Below, in pieces: positions 1 to 7,485 of a stretch of DNA of 19,232 nt (positions are counted from its first letter, which is position 1; each line of letters begins with the position of its first letter). The stretch is from DTFZ01 sp964510055 (GTDB taxonomy: Bacteria > Bacillota > Clostridia > Christensenellales > SZUA-584). The DNA lies in NCBI GenBank assembly GCA_964510055.1, contig CAZDZY010000057.1:1-19232 (forward strand), read 5' to 3'. Made by a program: the position numbers and the translations under genes. The notes beneath the pieces were generated by a model. It worked only from the letters and a program-made list of their open reading frames with translations, searched no databases and was not told the DNA's origin.

Positions 1-1
1 G

Positions 2-2476
2 CCTCCCGCAGGTATCTTTTCAGCCGAACCGGTTTCAATGGCTGAAGCGGCTGCAAACGACGGAAGCCTTGACCCCGATACCCTCGTTATAACCATATAC
101 TGCGGAACACTGGCGCCAGATATATCAAAAGAGGATGTCATAGCTAATAACCTGCCCGCTGGGCTGGATTATACGGCGGCCCGCACTGATGATACGACAT
201 TGACTATCACCTTCACCGGCAATGCGGACAGCCATGCCGACGCTAATGATCTTAGCAGCCTTGTATTTACTATAGCTCAGGCCAAGGTAAGCAGGGCGGA
301 GGCGGATCTGATTACGAGCGATATCGATATCGATTTCTTAGATCCATATACGGTAACATTCGACGCGGGAACAGGGGCTGCAGTGGATCCGGCTAGCAAG
401 CAGGTCGGCTTCGGCGAAACATACGGTGCGCTGCCGACGCCGGAGAAAACAGGGTATGGTTTTGACGGCTGGTATACAGAGCCGGACGGCGCCGGCCGGC
501 TTATCACCGAATCGACCCCCGCGGACCTTGTTTCGGATATAACGCTGTACGCTATGTGGACGGCAAACACGTATACCGTCGAATACAACGCCAACGGCGG
601 AACAGGGGCTACCGCTTCCAGCAGCCACTCGTACGATACTTCAAAAACGCTGACGCCTAACGGGTTTACGCGTAAGGCATACGAGTTCGCGGGATGGGCT
701 GAAAGCGCTTCCGGCCCTGTTGTATACAGCGACGGGCAGAGCGTAGTCAATCTCACAGCCGAAAACGGAGCGACCATTACGCTGCACGCGGTATGGGTGC
801 CGGGTATAAAGATCACAGAGGCGGCCGCGGGCTACAACAGCGTTAAACTCACATGGAGGGCGTTCTCTGAGGCAAAAGGATATGAGGTACACCGTGCAGT
901 TAAAGAAGACGGCCCTTTCAAGAACATAAAGACGATAACGAAAGCCTCAGTATTAACGTATACCAATACATACCTCGCTACGGGTACGACGTATTATTAC
1001 AAAGTGCGCGCCTACTGGTACGAGGACGGAAAAAAGATGTACAGCGAATACTCCGAAGTTGAATCAGCAACGCCTCGGCTCAGCGAAATGTCGGGCGTTA
1101 CCGCGTCAACATATTACCCCACGGCTATAAAGATAAGCTGGAACCCGGTGCCGGGCAGGACAAGGTATTATGTTTACCGCTCCGATACCCTGGATGGGGA
1201 GTACAAGTATATTGGCTCCACGGCGCGCACTTATTACAAAAACACAGGGCTTACGGTAGACAAGACTTACTACTATAAGGTACGGGCTTACAGGTATGTG
1301 GGCGGCGTCAAGGTATACAATGAGCAATCCGAACCGGTTTCCGATACCGCGCGGGTGTTCCATGTGGCCAATGTAAAAGCTGCCATGTACTCCGTAACGA
1401 GCAACAAGATAACATGGAGTTCAGTGACGGGAGCGACGGGATACGAGGTACGGCGCTACGATACTGAAACCGGCACATATTCGCCTGTCGGGACAACGAG
1501 GTATAGGTATTTCTACGATAAGACCATTACGCCCGGGCAGACATATTACTATAAAGTATGGGCGTACCGTGATGTCTATACCGGGACCGGTACGCAAAGA
1601 AAATTCAGCAGGGACGAATCTGCTGCGGCAGAATGCTTGAGCAAAGTGGCGGGCATAAAGGCCGCTATGTATACCGTGAACAGCAACAAGATAAGCTGGA
1701 ACTCCGTACCGGGAAGATACAAGTACGAAATATGGAGGTCGGATGCCGAAGGCGCTGAACCGACATTCTGGAAAGAGACGGCGTATACGTACGAATATGA
1801 CAGAAACATCGATATTACAAAGACGTATAACTATAAGGTAAAGGCATATGTAAAGGATGCGTTGGGAGAGAAAATCTACTGCGATTTCTCCGACACGGTG
1901 AGCGTCGTTAATCAAGTGACGGGGGCAAAGGCAGTCTGTTATTCGTACAACAGCAACAAGATAACATGGAACCCGGTCGCGAGCAGGACGGCTTACGAGA
2001 TATGGAGATGCGACGAGGCAGGTAATGTTGCCTCGGGCGCGTCACCGCTTAAAACATTGAGGTACACATACTTTATCGACAAAAACCTGACCACGGACGA
2101 TACATACCATTATAAGATATGCGCTTATCAGCAGGTCGGCAGCGAGAAGATATACTGCAATTTCTCAGAAGTCGTGCACGCCATGCCGCAGCTCAAGGCG
2201 GTAACGGGAATGAGGGCTGCGCGTTACAACTCCTCGAAGATAAAGCTGACGTGGCATTCGGTATCCGGAGCGACGGGATACGAGATACAGCGCTGCACAA
2301 CGGGGGCGGAAGACGACTTCGTAACTATTAAGACGACTGTGAATACGTCGACGTATTACTACGACGGCGGCCTTGTAAAGGGCACGAAGTACTATTATCG
2401 CGTAAGGGCATATAGGACAGTCGGAGAAAACACATATTACGGAGGATGGTCTGCGGTAAGGTCCGCGACGCCTTAA
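2..2476 (+). CDS. Secreted/surface protein with InlB-type repeats and six fibronectin type III repeats (5' end outside window)
   Basis: The reading frame is open to the left edge, so the N-terminus and any signal peptide lie outside; the ATG at 38 is probably internal. In order I see a beta-sandwich module with an NLPAGLDY motif (about 60-340), two InlB B-type (Listeria-Bacteroides) repeats with GYGFDGWYTEP and YEFAGWAES motifs (about 347-562 and 571-798), then six fibronectin type III-like repeats of about 90 residues (starting near 803, 1082, 1363, 1645, 1909, 2197). Each Fn3 unit has a conserved KITW or KLTW strand, a YEIxR strand and a Tyr-rich YYYKVRAY strand. The protein ends right after the last Fn3 unit, with no LPXTG motif or membrane anchor, so it is probably secreted or anchored through its missing N-terminal part. 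Such architectures are typical of extracellular adhesins or carbohydrate-associated proteins; the actual ligand cannot be told. Confidence 0.85.
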   Translation, partial: PPAGIFSAEPVSMAEAAANDGSLDPDTLVITIYCGTLAPDISKEDVIANNLPAGLDYTAARTDDTTLTITFTGNADSHADANDLSSLVFTIAQAKVSRAEADLITSDIDIDFLDPYTVTFDAGTGAAVDPASKQVGFGETYGALPTPEKTGYGFDGWYTEPDGAGRLITESTPADLVSDITLYAMWTANTYTVEYNANGGTGATASSSHSYDTSKTLTPNGFTRKAYEFAGWAESASGPVVYSDGQSVVNLTAENGATITLHAVWVPGIKITEAAAGYNSVKLTWRAFSEAKGYEVHRAVKEDGPFKNIKTITKASVLTYTNTYLATGTTYYYKVRAYWYEDGKKMYSEYSEVESATPRLSEMSGVTASTYYPTAIKISWNPVPGRTRYYVYRSDTLDGEYKYIGSTARTYYKNTGLTVDKTYYYKVRAYRYVGGVKVYNEQSEPVSDTARVFHVANVKAAMYSVTSNKITWSSVTGATGYEVRRYDTETGTYSPVGTTRYRYFYDKTITPGQTYYYKVWAYRDVYTGTGTQRKFSRDESAAAECLSKVAGIKAAMYTVNSNKISWNSVPGRYKYEIWRSDAEGAEPTFWKETAYTYEYDRNIDITKTYNYKVKAYVKDALGEKIYCDFSDTVSVVNQVTGAKAVCYSYNSNKITWNPVASRTAYEIWRCDEAGNVASGASPLKTLRYTYFIDKNLTTDDTYHYKICAYQQVGSEKIYCNFSEVVHAMPQLKAVTGMRAARYNSSKIKLTWHSVSGATGYEIQRCTTGAEDDFVTIKTTVNTSTYYYDGGLVKGTKYYYRVRAYRTVGENTYYGGWSAVRSATP

Positions 2477-2510
2477 GGCGGATATAATGAAAACCTGTTA
2501 ACAGAAACCA

Positions 2511-2550
2511 AAAGATGCCTCCCGCGGCCGTACTGCGGGAGGCATTTTCT
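2511..2550 (+). terminator. Intrinsic terminator of the Fn3-repeat gene
   Basis: A perfect 9-bp GC-rich stem (GCCTCCCGC at 2517-2525 with GCGGGAGGC at 2535-2543) closes a 9-base loop. A/T pairs extend it on both sides and it is followed by ATTTTCTATAT. It sits 35 bases after the stop codon. Confidence 0.85.
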
Positions 2551-2589
2551 ATATATTCCGCAGAGACCACCTTACGGGCGGCGGCTGTG

Positions 2590-2650
2590 CCGTCATTGCG
2601 GAAGCGAAGCTTAGACGGGAGGTGAAACGCGCCGACGTGGCAATCCAGAA
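2590..2650. repeat. Relic of a dispersed intergenic repeat (CGTCATTGCG...GACGTGGCAATCC type)
   Basis: The segment starts with CGTCATTGCGGAAGCGAAGC and ends with GACGTGGCAATCCAGAA. The outer parts are partly inverted (CGTCATTGC against GGCAAT and GACG elements), with a diverged centre. Closely similar CGTCATTGCGAG...GCAATCC sequences are familiar as short palindromic intergenic repeats scattered through many bacterial genomes. Copy number in this genome cannot be seen here. Confidence 0.45.
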
Positions 2651-2673
2651 CATAAACTAAGAGCCATAATAAA

Positions 2674-2770
2674 AATAGACGGGATGATGAGCCCGATCGC
2701 TAAAGAGCCCGGACCAGGATGACGAACTGGGGAAAGGTATCTTTCCGGCTGCCGTCGTCATATATTTTAT
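2674..2770 (+). other. Possible structured RNA segment of unknown class
   Basis: Several nested complementary pairs occur: CGGG/CCCG around 2680-2695, ATGACGA (2719-2725) with TCGTCAT (2755-2761), and inside it GGAAAG (2731-2736) with CTTTCC (2741-2746) around a GTAT loop. An AT-rich run (TATTTTATT) follows. It precedes the likely promoter at 2785-2813, so it would not be in the leader of the downstream operon from that promoter. It does not match a riboswitch consensus I know; it may be a short independent RNA, a terminator or part of a repeat. Confidence 0.3.
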
Positions 2771-2784
2771 TAATGGTATCTGTA

Positions 2785-2813
2785 TTGCTATTTATCCATT
2801 TTAATGGGATAAT
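2785..2813 (+). promoter_or_regulatory. Predicted sigma-A promoter of the three-gene anchored-protein operon
   Basis: TTGCTA (2785-2790) and GATAAT (2808-2813) are separated by 17 bases, placing transcription start near 2820, about 65 bases before the predicted start codon. The spacer carries an imperfect inverted repeat (TATCCATT and AATGGGATA), which could be an operator. Confidence 0.5.
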
Positions 2814-2884
2814 CAAACTAAATATAACATCTTTAGTCTCTAAAACCTATCGGCAAAATACCAAATATGAAAGAAGGCAGGCAT

Positions 2885-4207
2885 ATGGATTTTAAAGTTA
2901 AACGCGCGCTGTTTTTATTTCTGGCATTTTGCCTGACAGCGGCTTCTTTTCCCTTCGGAGCTCAGGCCGCGCGTGCGGCGGACAGTGATTTCGATGTGAG
3001 TTATGAGATCAGCCCCGATCCTATGGGGCCCCTGGGCGCCGACGCAAGGCTGAAGCTGACAGTGAAAAATACAGGCGCCACGGACATCACCTGGGTGCGC
3101 GTAGATATATCTATGGCGGCGCCTTACGCAAAAAAGTGGAACGCATCCCCTCCCATACATCCCGGTGCTTCGCGGACGGTCGTTTTCGACGTACCGTTTA
3201 CGAGCGCGGATGTAGACGTAGGCCGGGCCGTTTCAGTAACGATAAACAACGACGGCGACCCGATGCAGGACGGAGACAAGACGTTCACCTTCAATATCCA
3301 TTCTAAAAACCCGTTTTTCATCGCTTCGACCGTTACTCCTGCCGGGCCCTGGTATCCGGGCGATACTGTAAATGTCGTTATGAGCTATCGGAACGAAATG
3401 ACCGATACCGCGGCCACAGGCGTTGTTACAGACGCATATCTGAGCAAAAACGGAGCTGCGCTTAATAATCCGCCCGAAGTAAACCAGGGAGTCATCAATC
3501 CCGGGCAGATCAAGACGCTGACTTATAGCTACACTTTTAGAGACAGCGACGTTGGCCGGATAGACATAAAATACGTATTGCACGGAACGATGATGGGAAG
3601 AGAATATGACCTGGCCGGCACTATGGGCCATATGGACGTCAGCGAACCCGTACGCCCCACATTTCACGCCGTTGAGCCGTCTTCCGAACCCGGGCCTCCC
3701 GAAGTGAAATTTACGGCGGAACTCTCCGCCGACCCGCTGGAGATAGACGCTGGGGATACTGTAGCCTTCCGGTTAAAGGTCGATAATACCGGAGACGACG
3801 ATATACTGGGGTTTGATATACACAACGCGGAAGGGCCTTTAGACCGTAGCGTCGATGGCATCGACTCGGGGGACGAACGCCTGATCATCATAAACAGGGA
3901 GATAAGGGAGAGCTGCGATGTGAGTTTTGTGGTAGTAGGGCGGACGGGAGACATTATCACTTCGAAAGAAACCAACACTGTGCATATAACCGTGCGCGAA
4001 GCGCAAGCGGCCCTCTCCGCGGCCGCTTCCGCCTCTGAAGCGGAAGTCACGCAGGCACTAAGTGCCGGGGCAAGCGAAGCGGCACAGCCCGCGTCTTCAG
4101 AGGCCGGCACGCCCGATATTTTGTACCTGCTCATCGCTATATTGGCGCTGGTCATAATAGCAGGCATTATAGTCATAGTGGTGCTGACCGGCAGGAAAAA
4201 GGAATGA
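2885..4207 (+). CDS. Membrane-anchored extracellular CARDB/DUF11-like protein, paralog 1
   Basis: I chose ATG 2885 because AAGGCAGG lies just upstream, while the in-frame ATG at 2867 has no Shine-Dalgarno sequence. The protein (440 residues) begins with a signal peptide (basic MDFKVKR, hydrophobic core, AQA and ARA cleavage-like sites). About three beta-sandwich modules follow, each with the LxVKNTG or VDNTG motif typical of CARDB/DUF11/NEW3-like domains. Next comes an Ala/Ser/Glu-rich linker, then one C-terminal transmembrane helix ending GRKKE. This is a type I membrane protein with its bulk outside the cell. It resembles archaeal and bacterial COG1361-type envelope proteins; the function is unknown. 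It heads a three-gene operon whose members share this plan. No sortase motif is present. Confidence 0.8.
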   Translation: MDFKVKRALFLFLAFCLTAASFPFGAQAARAADSDFDVSYEISPDPMGPLGADARLKLTVKNTGATDITWVRVDISMAAPYAKKWNASPPIHPGASRTVVFDVPFTSADVDVGRAVSVTINNDGDPMQDGDKTFTFNIHSKNPFFIASTVTPAGPWYPGDTVNVVMSYRNEMTDTAATGVVTDAYLSKNGAALNNPPEVNQGVINPGQIKTLTYSYTFRDSDVGRIDIKYVLHGTMMGREYDLAGTMGHMDVSEPVRPTFHAVEPSSEPGPPEVKFTAELSADPLEIDAGDTVAFRLKVDNTGDDDILGFDIHNAEGPLDRSVDGIDSGDERLIIINREIRESCDVSFVVVGRTGDIITSKETNTVHITVREAQAALSAAASASEAEVTQALSAGASEAAQPASSEAGTPDILYLLIAILALVIIAGIIVIVVLTGRKKE

Positions 4208-4279
4208 TACGATGCGGTGCGGCGCATAAAGCGGTCAGCAAAGGAATGTGAATAGAAAACAGATAAGAGGTGGTATTTC

Positions 4280-5581
4280 ATGAAAAAGCTTTTCCTCGTT
4301 GTTTTGGCTCTGATTATTATATTTAACGCGTTTTGGCCGTGCATAGCGTACGCGGACGACGACGATTTCGAAGTTGAATATGAGTTCGTCCCGGCAAGAA
4401 CGGGCTGCGACGGAGGCAAGGTGCAGCTTCGGCTTACTGTGCGCAACACGGGGCCTACGGATATCACGTGGATCGAAGCCGTCATCAATACCGAAACGCC
4501 GTACTCCGAAAGGTGGGAGAGTACGCCCATACACCCGGGGACGACCCGGACGATCACGTTCACCGACGTAATTTTTTCGACGGACGACGTGAATACCGAG
4601 AAGCTTCTGGCAGTCTCGATGAATAACAACATTTCGGCAAATCCGGACGGCATTAAGCTGATACCTTTTACGCTCCGGGGTACGTACAACATGTACAGCA
4701 TAAGCGCCAGTATATCGCCCGAAAGGGAGGAATACAGACCCGGGGATACCGTGACCATTTCGTACAGGATCAAAAACGAAATGGAAGCGGTTACGCTGAT
4801 GCACATGAAAACCCGACCGATGCTGACCGGAGGGCCGGGCATTTTATTAATAACACAATATGAAGACCTCGGGAACGTGTTCCCCGGCGCGACAAAATCG
4901 AATTCGTTTACATATACGTTCGAAGACGATTATGCGGGCGAAGTCTACCTGACCTGTATGCAGGAGTTCACTTTGCTGGAAGTTGTGTACAGAATGAGCT
5001 CATCTCTGCTGACATTTCAGGTGGCCGGGCCTGAGATCAGCTTCACGGCTGCGCTGTATGCCGATGAAACGGAGGTAGACGCGGGAGACAGCGTAACGCT
5101 GCGCATCGCTATTGGAAACACCGGAGATGACGCTATCGATACGTTTGAGGTGCTAAGGGGCGGCGCGCTCGAAGCGTCTGCCGAGAGCCTTCCCGCGGGC
5201 GGCTCAGGCTCCGTTACGCTGACAAAAACGGTACATGAAACGACAACATTCCGCTACGCAGTGTTGGGGAAGACAGGCAGTTTTACGGATACGGTCGAAA
5301 CGAACGCAGTTACGGTAAGAGTGCGCGAACCTGAGGCATCTGCGACCCCGGCTGCCGCAACAAAAACGCCGGATGCGCCGGCAATTACAGAGACGGCTGA
5401 AAGCGGATCTGCGGCGTCGGCGGAAAGCGTGACAGACGCTGCGGTAAGCGAAGCGACACAGCCCGCATCTTCAGAGGCCGGCACGCCCGGTATTTTGTAC
5501 CTGCTCATCGCTATATTGGCGCTCGTTATAATAGCCGGTATTGTAGTTATAGTGATCCTTACCGGCCGGAAAAAGGAATAG
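4280..5581 (+). CDS. Membrane-anchored extracellular CARDB/DUF11-like protein, paralog 2
   Basis: Starts at an ATG preceded by AAGAGGTGG, 72 bases after paralog 1 with no terminator between. The 433 residues follow the same order: signal peptide (MKKLFLVVL..., cleavage near AYA), a first module with LTVRNTGPTDITW, a second with a YRPGDTVTISYRIKNE strand, a third with IAIGNTGDDAI, a long Ala/Thr/Ser-rich linker and a C-terminal transmembrane helix ending GRKKE. Modules align one-to-one with paralog 1 (for example NTGxTDITW and PIHPG), so the two arose by duplication. The last 45 codons are far more alike in DNA than the rest. Likely an envelope protein; ligand unknown. Confidence is high that it is a gene and a paralog, low on function. 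Confidence 0.8.
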   Translation: MKKLFLVVLALIIIFNAFWPCIAYADDDDFEVEYEFVPARTGCDGGKVQLRLTVRNTGPTDITWIEAVINTETPYSERWESTPIHPGTTRTITFTDVIFSTDDVNTEKLLAVSMNNNISANPDGIKLIPFTLRGTYNMYSISASISPEREEYRPGDTVTISYRIKNEMEAVTLMHMKTRPMLTGGPGILLITQYEDLGNVFPGATKSNSFTYTFEDDYAGEVYLTCMQEFTLLEVVYRMSSSLLTFQVAGPEISFTAALYADETEVDAGDSVTLRIAIGNTGDDAIDTFEVLRGGALEASAESLPAGGSGSVTLTKTVHETTTFRYAVLGKTGSFTDTVETNAVTVRVREPEASATPAAATKTPDAPAITETAESGSAASAESVTDAAVSEATQPASSEAGTPGILYLLIAILALVIIAGIVVIVILTGRKKE

Positions 5582-5620
5582 TCCGGAAGCCTCCGATCGG
5601 CAAATTAAAAGGAGTTTAAA

Positions 5621-6268
5621 ATGAAGATCAAAAGGATAATGCCGGCGTTTTTCGCCGCTTTGCTGGTTTTAAGTACGTTCACAGCGGTATCTCTCGCCGC
5701 TGGCGGCATCGAATTCACCGCCGAGCTTAAGGCTGATGAAACGTGGATACCCCCAAAAGGCATCGTGAATTTTACAGTCACTATCGAAAACACCGGCTCT
5801 GTGGATATCGACCGGTTCGAGATAATCATGCCGGACGCGAAGCTGGTCGGGGAATATGATTCTCTTCCGGCCGGTGAAAGCGCGGATGTTCAGTTGATAG
5901 AAATCGATTTTCTTAAACCGGGCGAATACCCCGTCAGCCTGTTTGTAGTGGGCTACCATGGCAGCGACTCGTGGACCGTGCAGACCAGCGAGGTAGTGAT
6001 CACGGTTTCCAAAGACCCAAAACCCGCCTCGACGCCCGCGCCTGAAATATCGCCTGCCGCCTCCGGCGCGCCCGAACCGGCGGCGAGCGTTGCGGCGGAG
6101 CCGACGGCAGCCGTACCTACGGAGGCTGTCGCTGCCGCTTCGGACACAGCCTTCGAAACAAACTTCATTTATATAGTCATCGGCGTTCTTGGAGCGCTCG
6201 CAGTGGCGGTCATCGCAGCCGTCATCGTCGTCGCCTCCCGCAGGAATAAAAGCGCCCGGAAGGCGTGA
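5621..6268 (+). CDS. Short membrane-anchored CARDB-like protein, paralog 3
   Basis: ATG follows AAAAGGAG by a normal distance and lies 39 bases after paralog 2, so it belongs to the same transcript. The 215 residues comprise a signal peptide (MKIKRIMPAFF..., cleavage near SLA), a single beta-sandwich module equivalent to the third module of its neighbours (IEFTAELKADE, VTIENTGSVDIDRFEI), a Pro/Ala/Glu-rich linker and a transmembrane helix ending in a basic tail (RRNKSARKA). It is thus a minimal version of paralogs 1 and 2 with two modules missing. Its anchor is unrelated in sequence to theirs. Possibly the three form a surface complex; this is inference from gene order and shared topology. 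Confidence 0.78.
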   Translation: MKIKRIMPAFFAALLVLSTFTAVSLAAGGIEFTAELKADETWIPPKGIVNFTVTIENTGSVDIDRFEIIMPDAKLVGEYDSLPAGESADVQLIEIDFLKPGEYPVSLFVVGYHGSDSWTVQTSEVVITVSKDPKPASTPAPEISPAASGAPEPAASVAAEPTAAVPTEAVAAASDTAFETNFIYIVIGVLGALAVAVIAAVIVVASRRNKSARKA

Positions 6269-6299
6269 CACCCTTTCCGGCCCCGGATACGAGCGGATA

Positions 6300-6319
6300 G
6301 CTGATAAGTTCTTATCAGC
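6300..6319. repeat. Short perfect inverted repeat after the anchored-protein operon
   Basis: GCTGATAAG (6300-6308) and CTTATCAGC (6311-6319) are exact reverse complements separated by TT. It is not followed by a T-tract on the plus strand, so it is a poor intrinsic terminator; it may stabilise the 3' end of the operon mRNA or be a protein site. Confidence 0.4.
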
Positions 6320-6338
6320 GAAGAAGGGGGAGTTGGCA

Positions 6339-6377
6339 TGAAAAAACAGTATAAAGATACATTAGCAACACGATAAA
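6339..6377 (+). other. 12-codon mini-ORF with strong ribosome binding site
   Basis: GAAGGGGGAG precedes ATG 6339 by a suitable distance, and the frame encodes only MKKQYKDTLATR before TAA. It could be a leader peptide, or the first codons of a gene whose remainder was deleted. Nothing recognisable follows in another frame before the terminator at 6415-6437. Confidence 0.25.
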
Positions 6378-6402
6378 CTAATCATTTTTATATATCAGAT
6401 TT

Positions 6403-6437
6403 TAAATAAAGAAACAGCTCCGGCTATGCCGGAGCTG
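6403..6437 (-). terminator. Intrinsic terminator of the minus-strand lipoprotein gene
   Basis: CAGCTCCGGC (6415-6424) and GCCGGAGCTG (6428-6437) form a perfect 10-bp stem with a 3-base loop. Read on the minus strand, it lies 22 bases after the stop codon at 6460 and is followed by TTTCTTTATTTAAAA, a proper T-rich tract. On the plus strand no T-tract follows. Confidence 0.8.
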
Positions 6438-6459
6438 CGTATCTTCAGATCAGCGGCCT

Positions 6460-7485
6460 TTACAGCCCGCTGAACATGTCGCCCTTATCCCAGTTCATAG
6501 TGAAGTCGTAAGGTTTTACCGCGCCGTCTGCGACATTTATCCAGCCGGAGTACCCGTCGGAAGTCTTCAGCTTGAACCAATGCTTGCCGTATACCTTTAT
6601 TATCGTAAGCTGCTCGTCGGTTTGAGCTATTATGGCTATGCCTTCGTCCACATTGGGAACGCGGCCTTCCGTATAAGGCGCCAGGTTCGTTATCCAGTAA
6701 TAATCCCACGCCGAGCTGTAATATTTCTCCGTTCTTTCCTCGAGCAGCAGGCACGGCTGTTTACACTTTACCTTCTTAGCTTTAACGGGGTCGGCGGAAT
6801 ACAGCTTTTCTTTGAGCTTCCTGCCGCTTCCCGACGGCTCATAGCGCCCCATATACTCGATATAGGTGAATTCGTCGGTAGCCGTCAGGCATTTAACAAG
6901 GCCGTTACCGTCAAAGTAGTCTGCTGGCGTGAATTCGTTTATCGGTTCCCCGCCGAACCATACGTCCATCAAGCCGCCCATAAAGAGGGTATCCGTGCCG
7001 TTCCACCAATAAAGCCACGAAAAGTGATACTTGCCGTCCGGCAGCGGCGCATTTCCGTCGGTAAACAGCAGTTCGAGTATGTTGTCGCCCTTTTTAACGT
7101 CAACTATCGCGAAACGCTGCGCCAGCCCTTTCCGGGCGATGGGATAAACAACCCCGTTGATGGCAAGCTGCGATTCCTCCGCACCGGCTGTGAATTCTAC
7201 CTCCTCCGCTGTGCCGTCGCCGTTCAAGTCGATTAATACTTTTCGGGTATATACGTCGAACAGCACGTCGCCGCTTCCCAAACTATTAGGGAGTTCGATC
7301 TCTATTTCGTCGCTTTCGAGGCTAACAGGCGTTTCCGAGGGCGGTGGGGTAGTCCCCGCCGGCGGCGGAGCCTGCGCTGTCTCGGCCCCGGCCGTCGTGC
7401 CGGGTGTAACCGATCCGCTCCCGCAGGCCGCCAGCGAAAGCGAAAGCATGATAACGCAAAACGTTAATACTGTTTTTCTTGTCAT
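6460..7485 (-). CDS. Lipoprotein with C-terminal SH3-like domain
   Basis: The start codon follows AGGAGGTCATT on the minus strand. The 341 residues open with a lipoprotein signal peptide (lipobox LAAC, lipidated Cys21), then a Pro/Thr/Ala-rich spacer to about residue 55. A central region holds DLNGDG at 86-91, similar to VCBS/FG-GAP or dockerin-type calcium loops, next to EEVEF. The C-terminus (about 275-330, with GKHWFKLKTSDGYSGWI) looks like a bacterial SH3 domain, which often binds cell-wall material. It should be exported and tethered to the outer face of the membrane. It is transcribed alone and convergently to the upstream operon, with its own promoter and terminator. The role is unknown; a cell-wall sensing or binding function is inference. 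Confidence 0.75.
   Translation of the reverse strand: MTRKTVLTFCVIMLSLSLAACGSGSVTPGTTAGAETAQAPPPAGTTPPPSETPVSLESDEIEIELPNSLGSGDVLFDVYTRKVLIDLNGDGTAEEVEFTAGAEESQLAINGVVYPIARKGLAQRFAIVDVKKGDNILELLFTDGNAPLPDGKYHFSWLYWWNGTDTLFMGGLMDVWFGGEPINEFTPADYFDGNGLVKCLTATDEFTYIEYMGRYEPSGSGRKLKEKLYSADPVKAKKVKCKQPCLLLEERTEKYYSSAWDYYWITNLAPYTEGRVPNVDEGIAIIAQTDEQLTIIKVYGKHWFKLKTSDGYSGWINVADGAVKPYDFTMNWDKGDMFSGL

Larger units (their letters stand above)
2477..2884. other. Intergenic region without a gene
   Basis: I see no convincing coding frame in this 408-base stretch. It holds the terminator of the upstream gene, a dispersed-repeat relic (2590-2650), a GC-rich block with several inverted repeats (2674-2761) and the promoter of the next operon (2785-2813). 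Confidence 0.6.

Noticed and set aside
1363..2190. Recent tandem DNA duplication among the Fn3 repeats
   Set aside because: Short identical words such as AACAGCAACAAGATAA recur, but the units as a whole have diverged in DNA; they reflect old protein repeats.
2674..2761. Cyclic-di-GMP or other known riboswitch
   Set aside because: Length and base pairing are suggestive, but the conserved core sequences of the riboswitch classes I know are absent, and the likely promoter of the downstream operon lies after it.
3664..4842. Long minus-strand open frame of 392 codons across the first two anchored-protein genes
   Set aside because: It runs antisense to two genes with clear signal peptides, domain motifs and ribosome sites; its translation is Ser/Thr-rich with no recognisable domain, as expected of a shadow frame in GC-rich DNA.
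6580..7236. Plus-strand open frame of 218 codons opposite the SH3-domain lipoprotein
   Set aside because: The minus-strand gene has a lipobox, ribosome site, promoter and terminator; the opposite frame has none of these.
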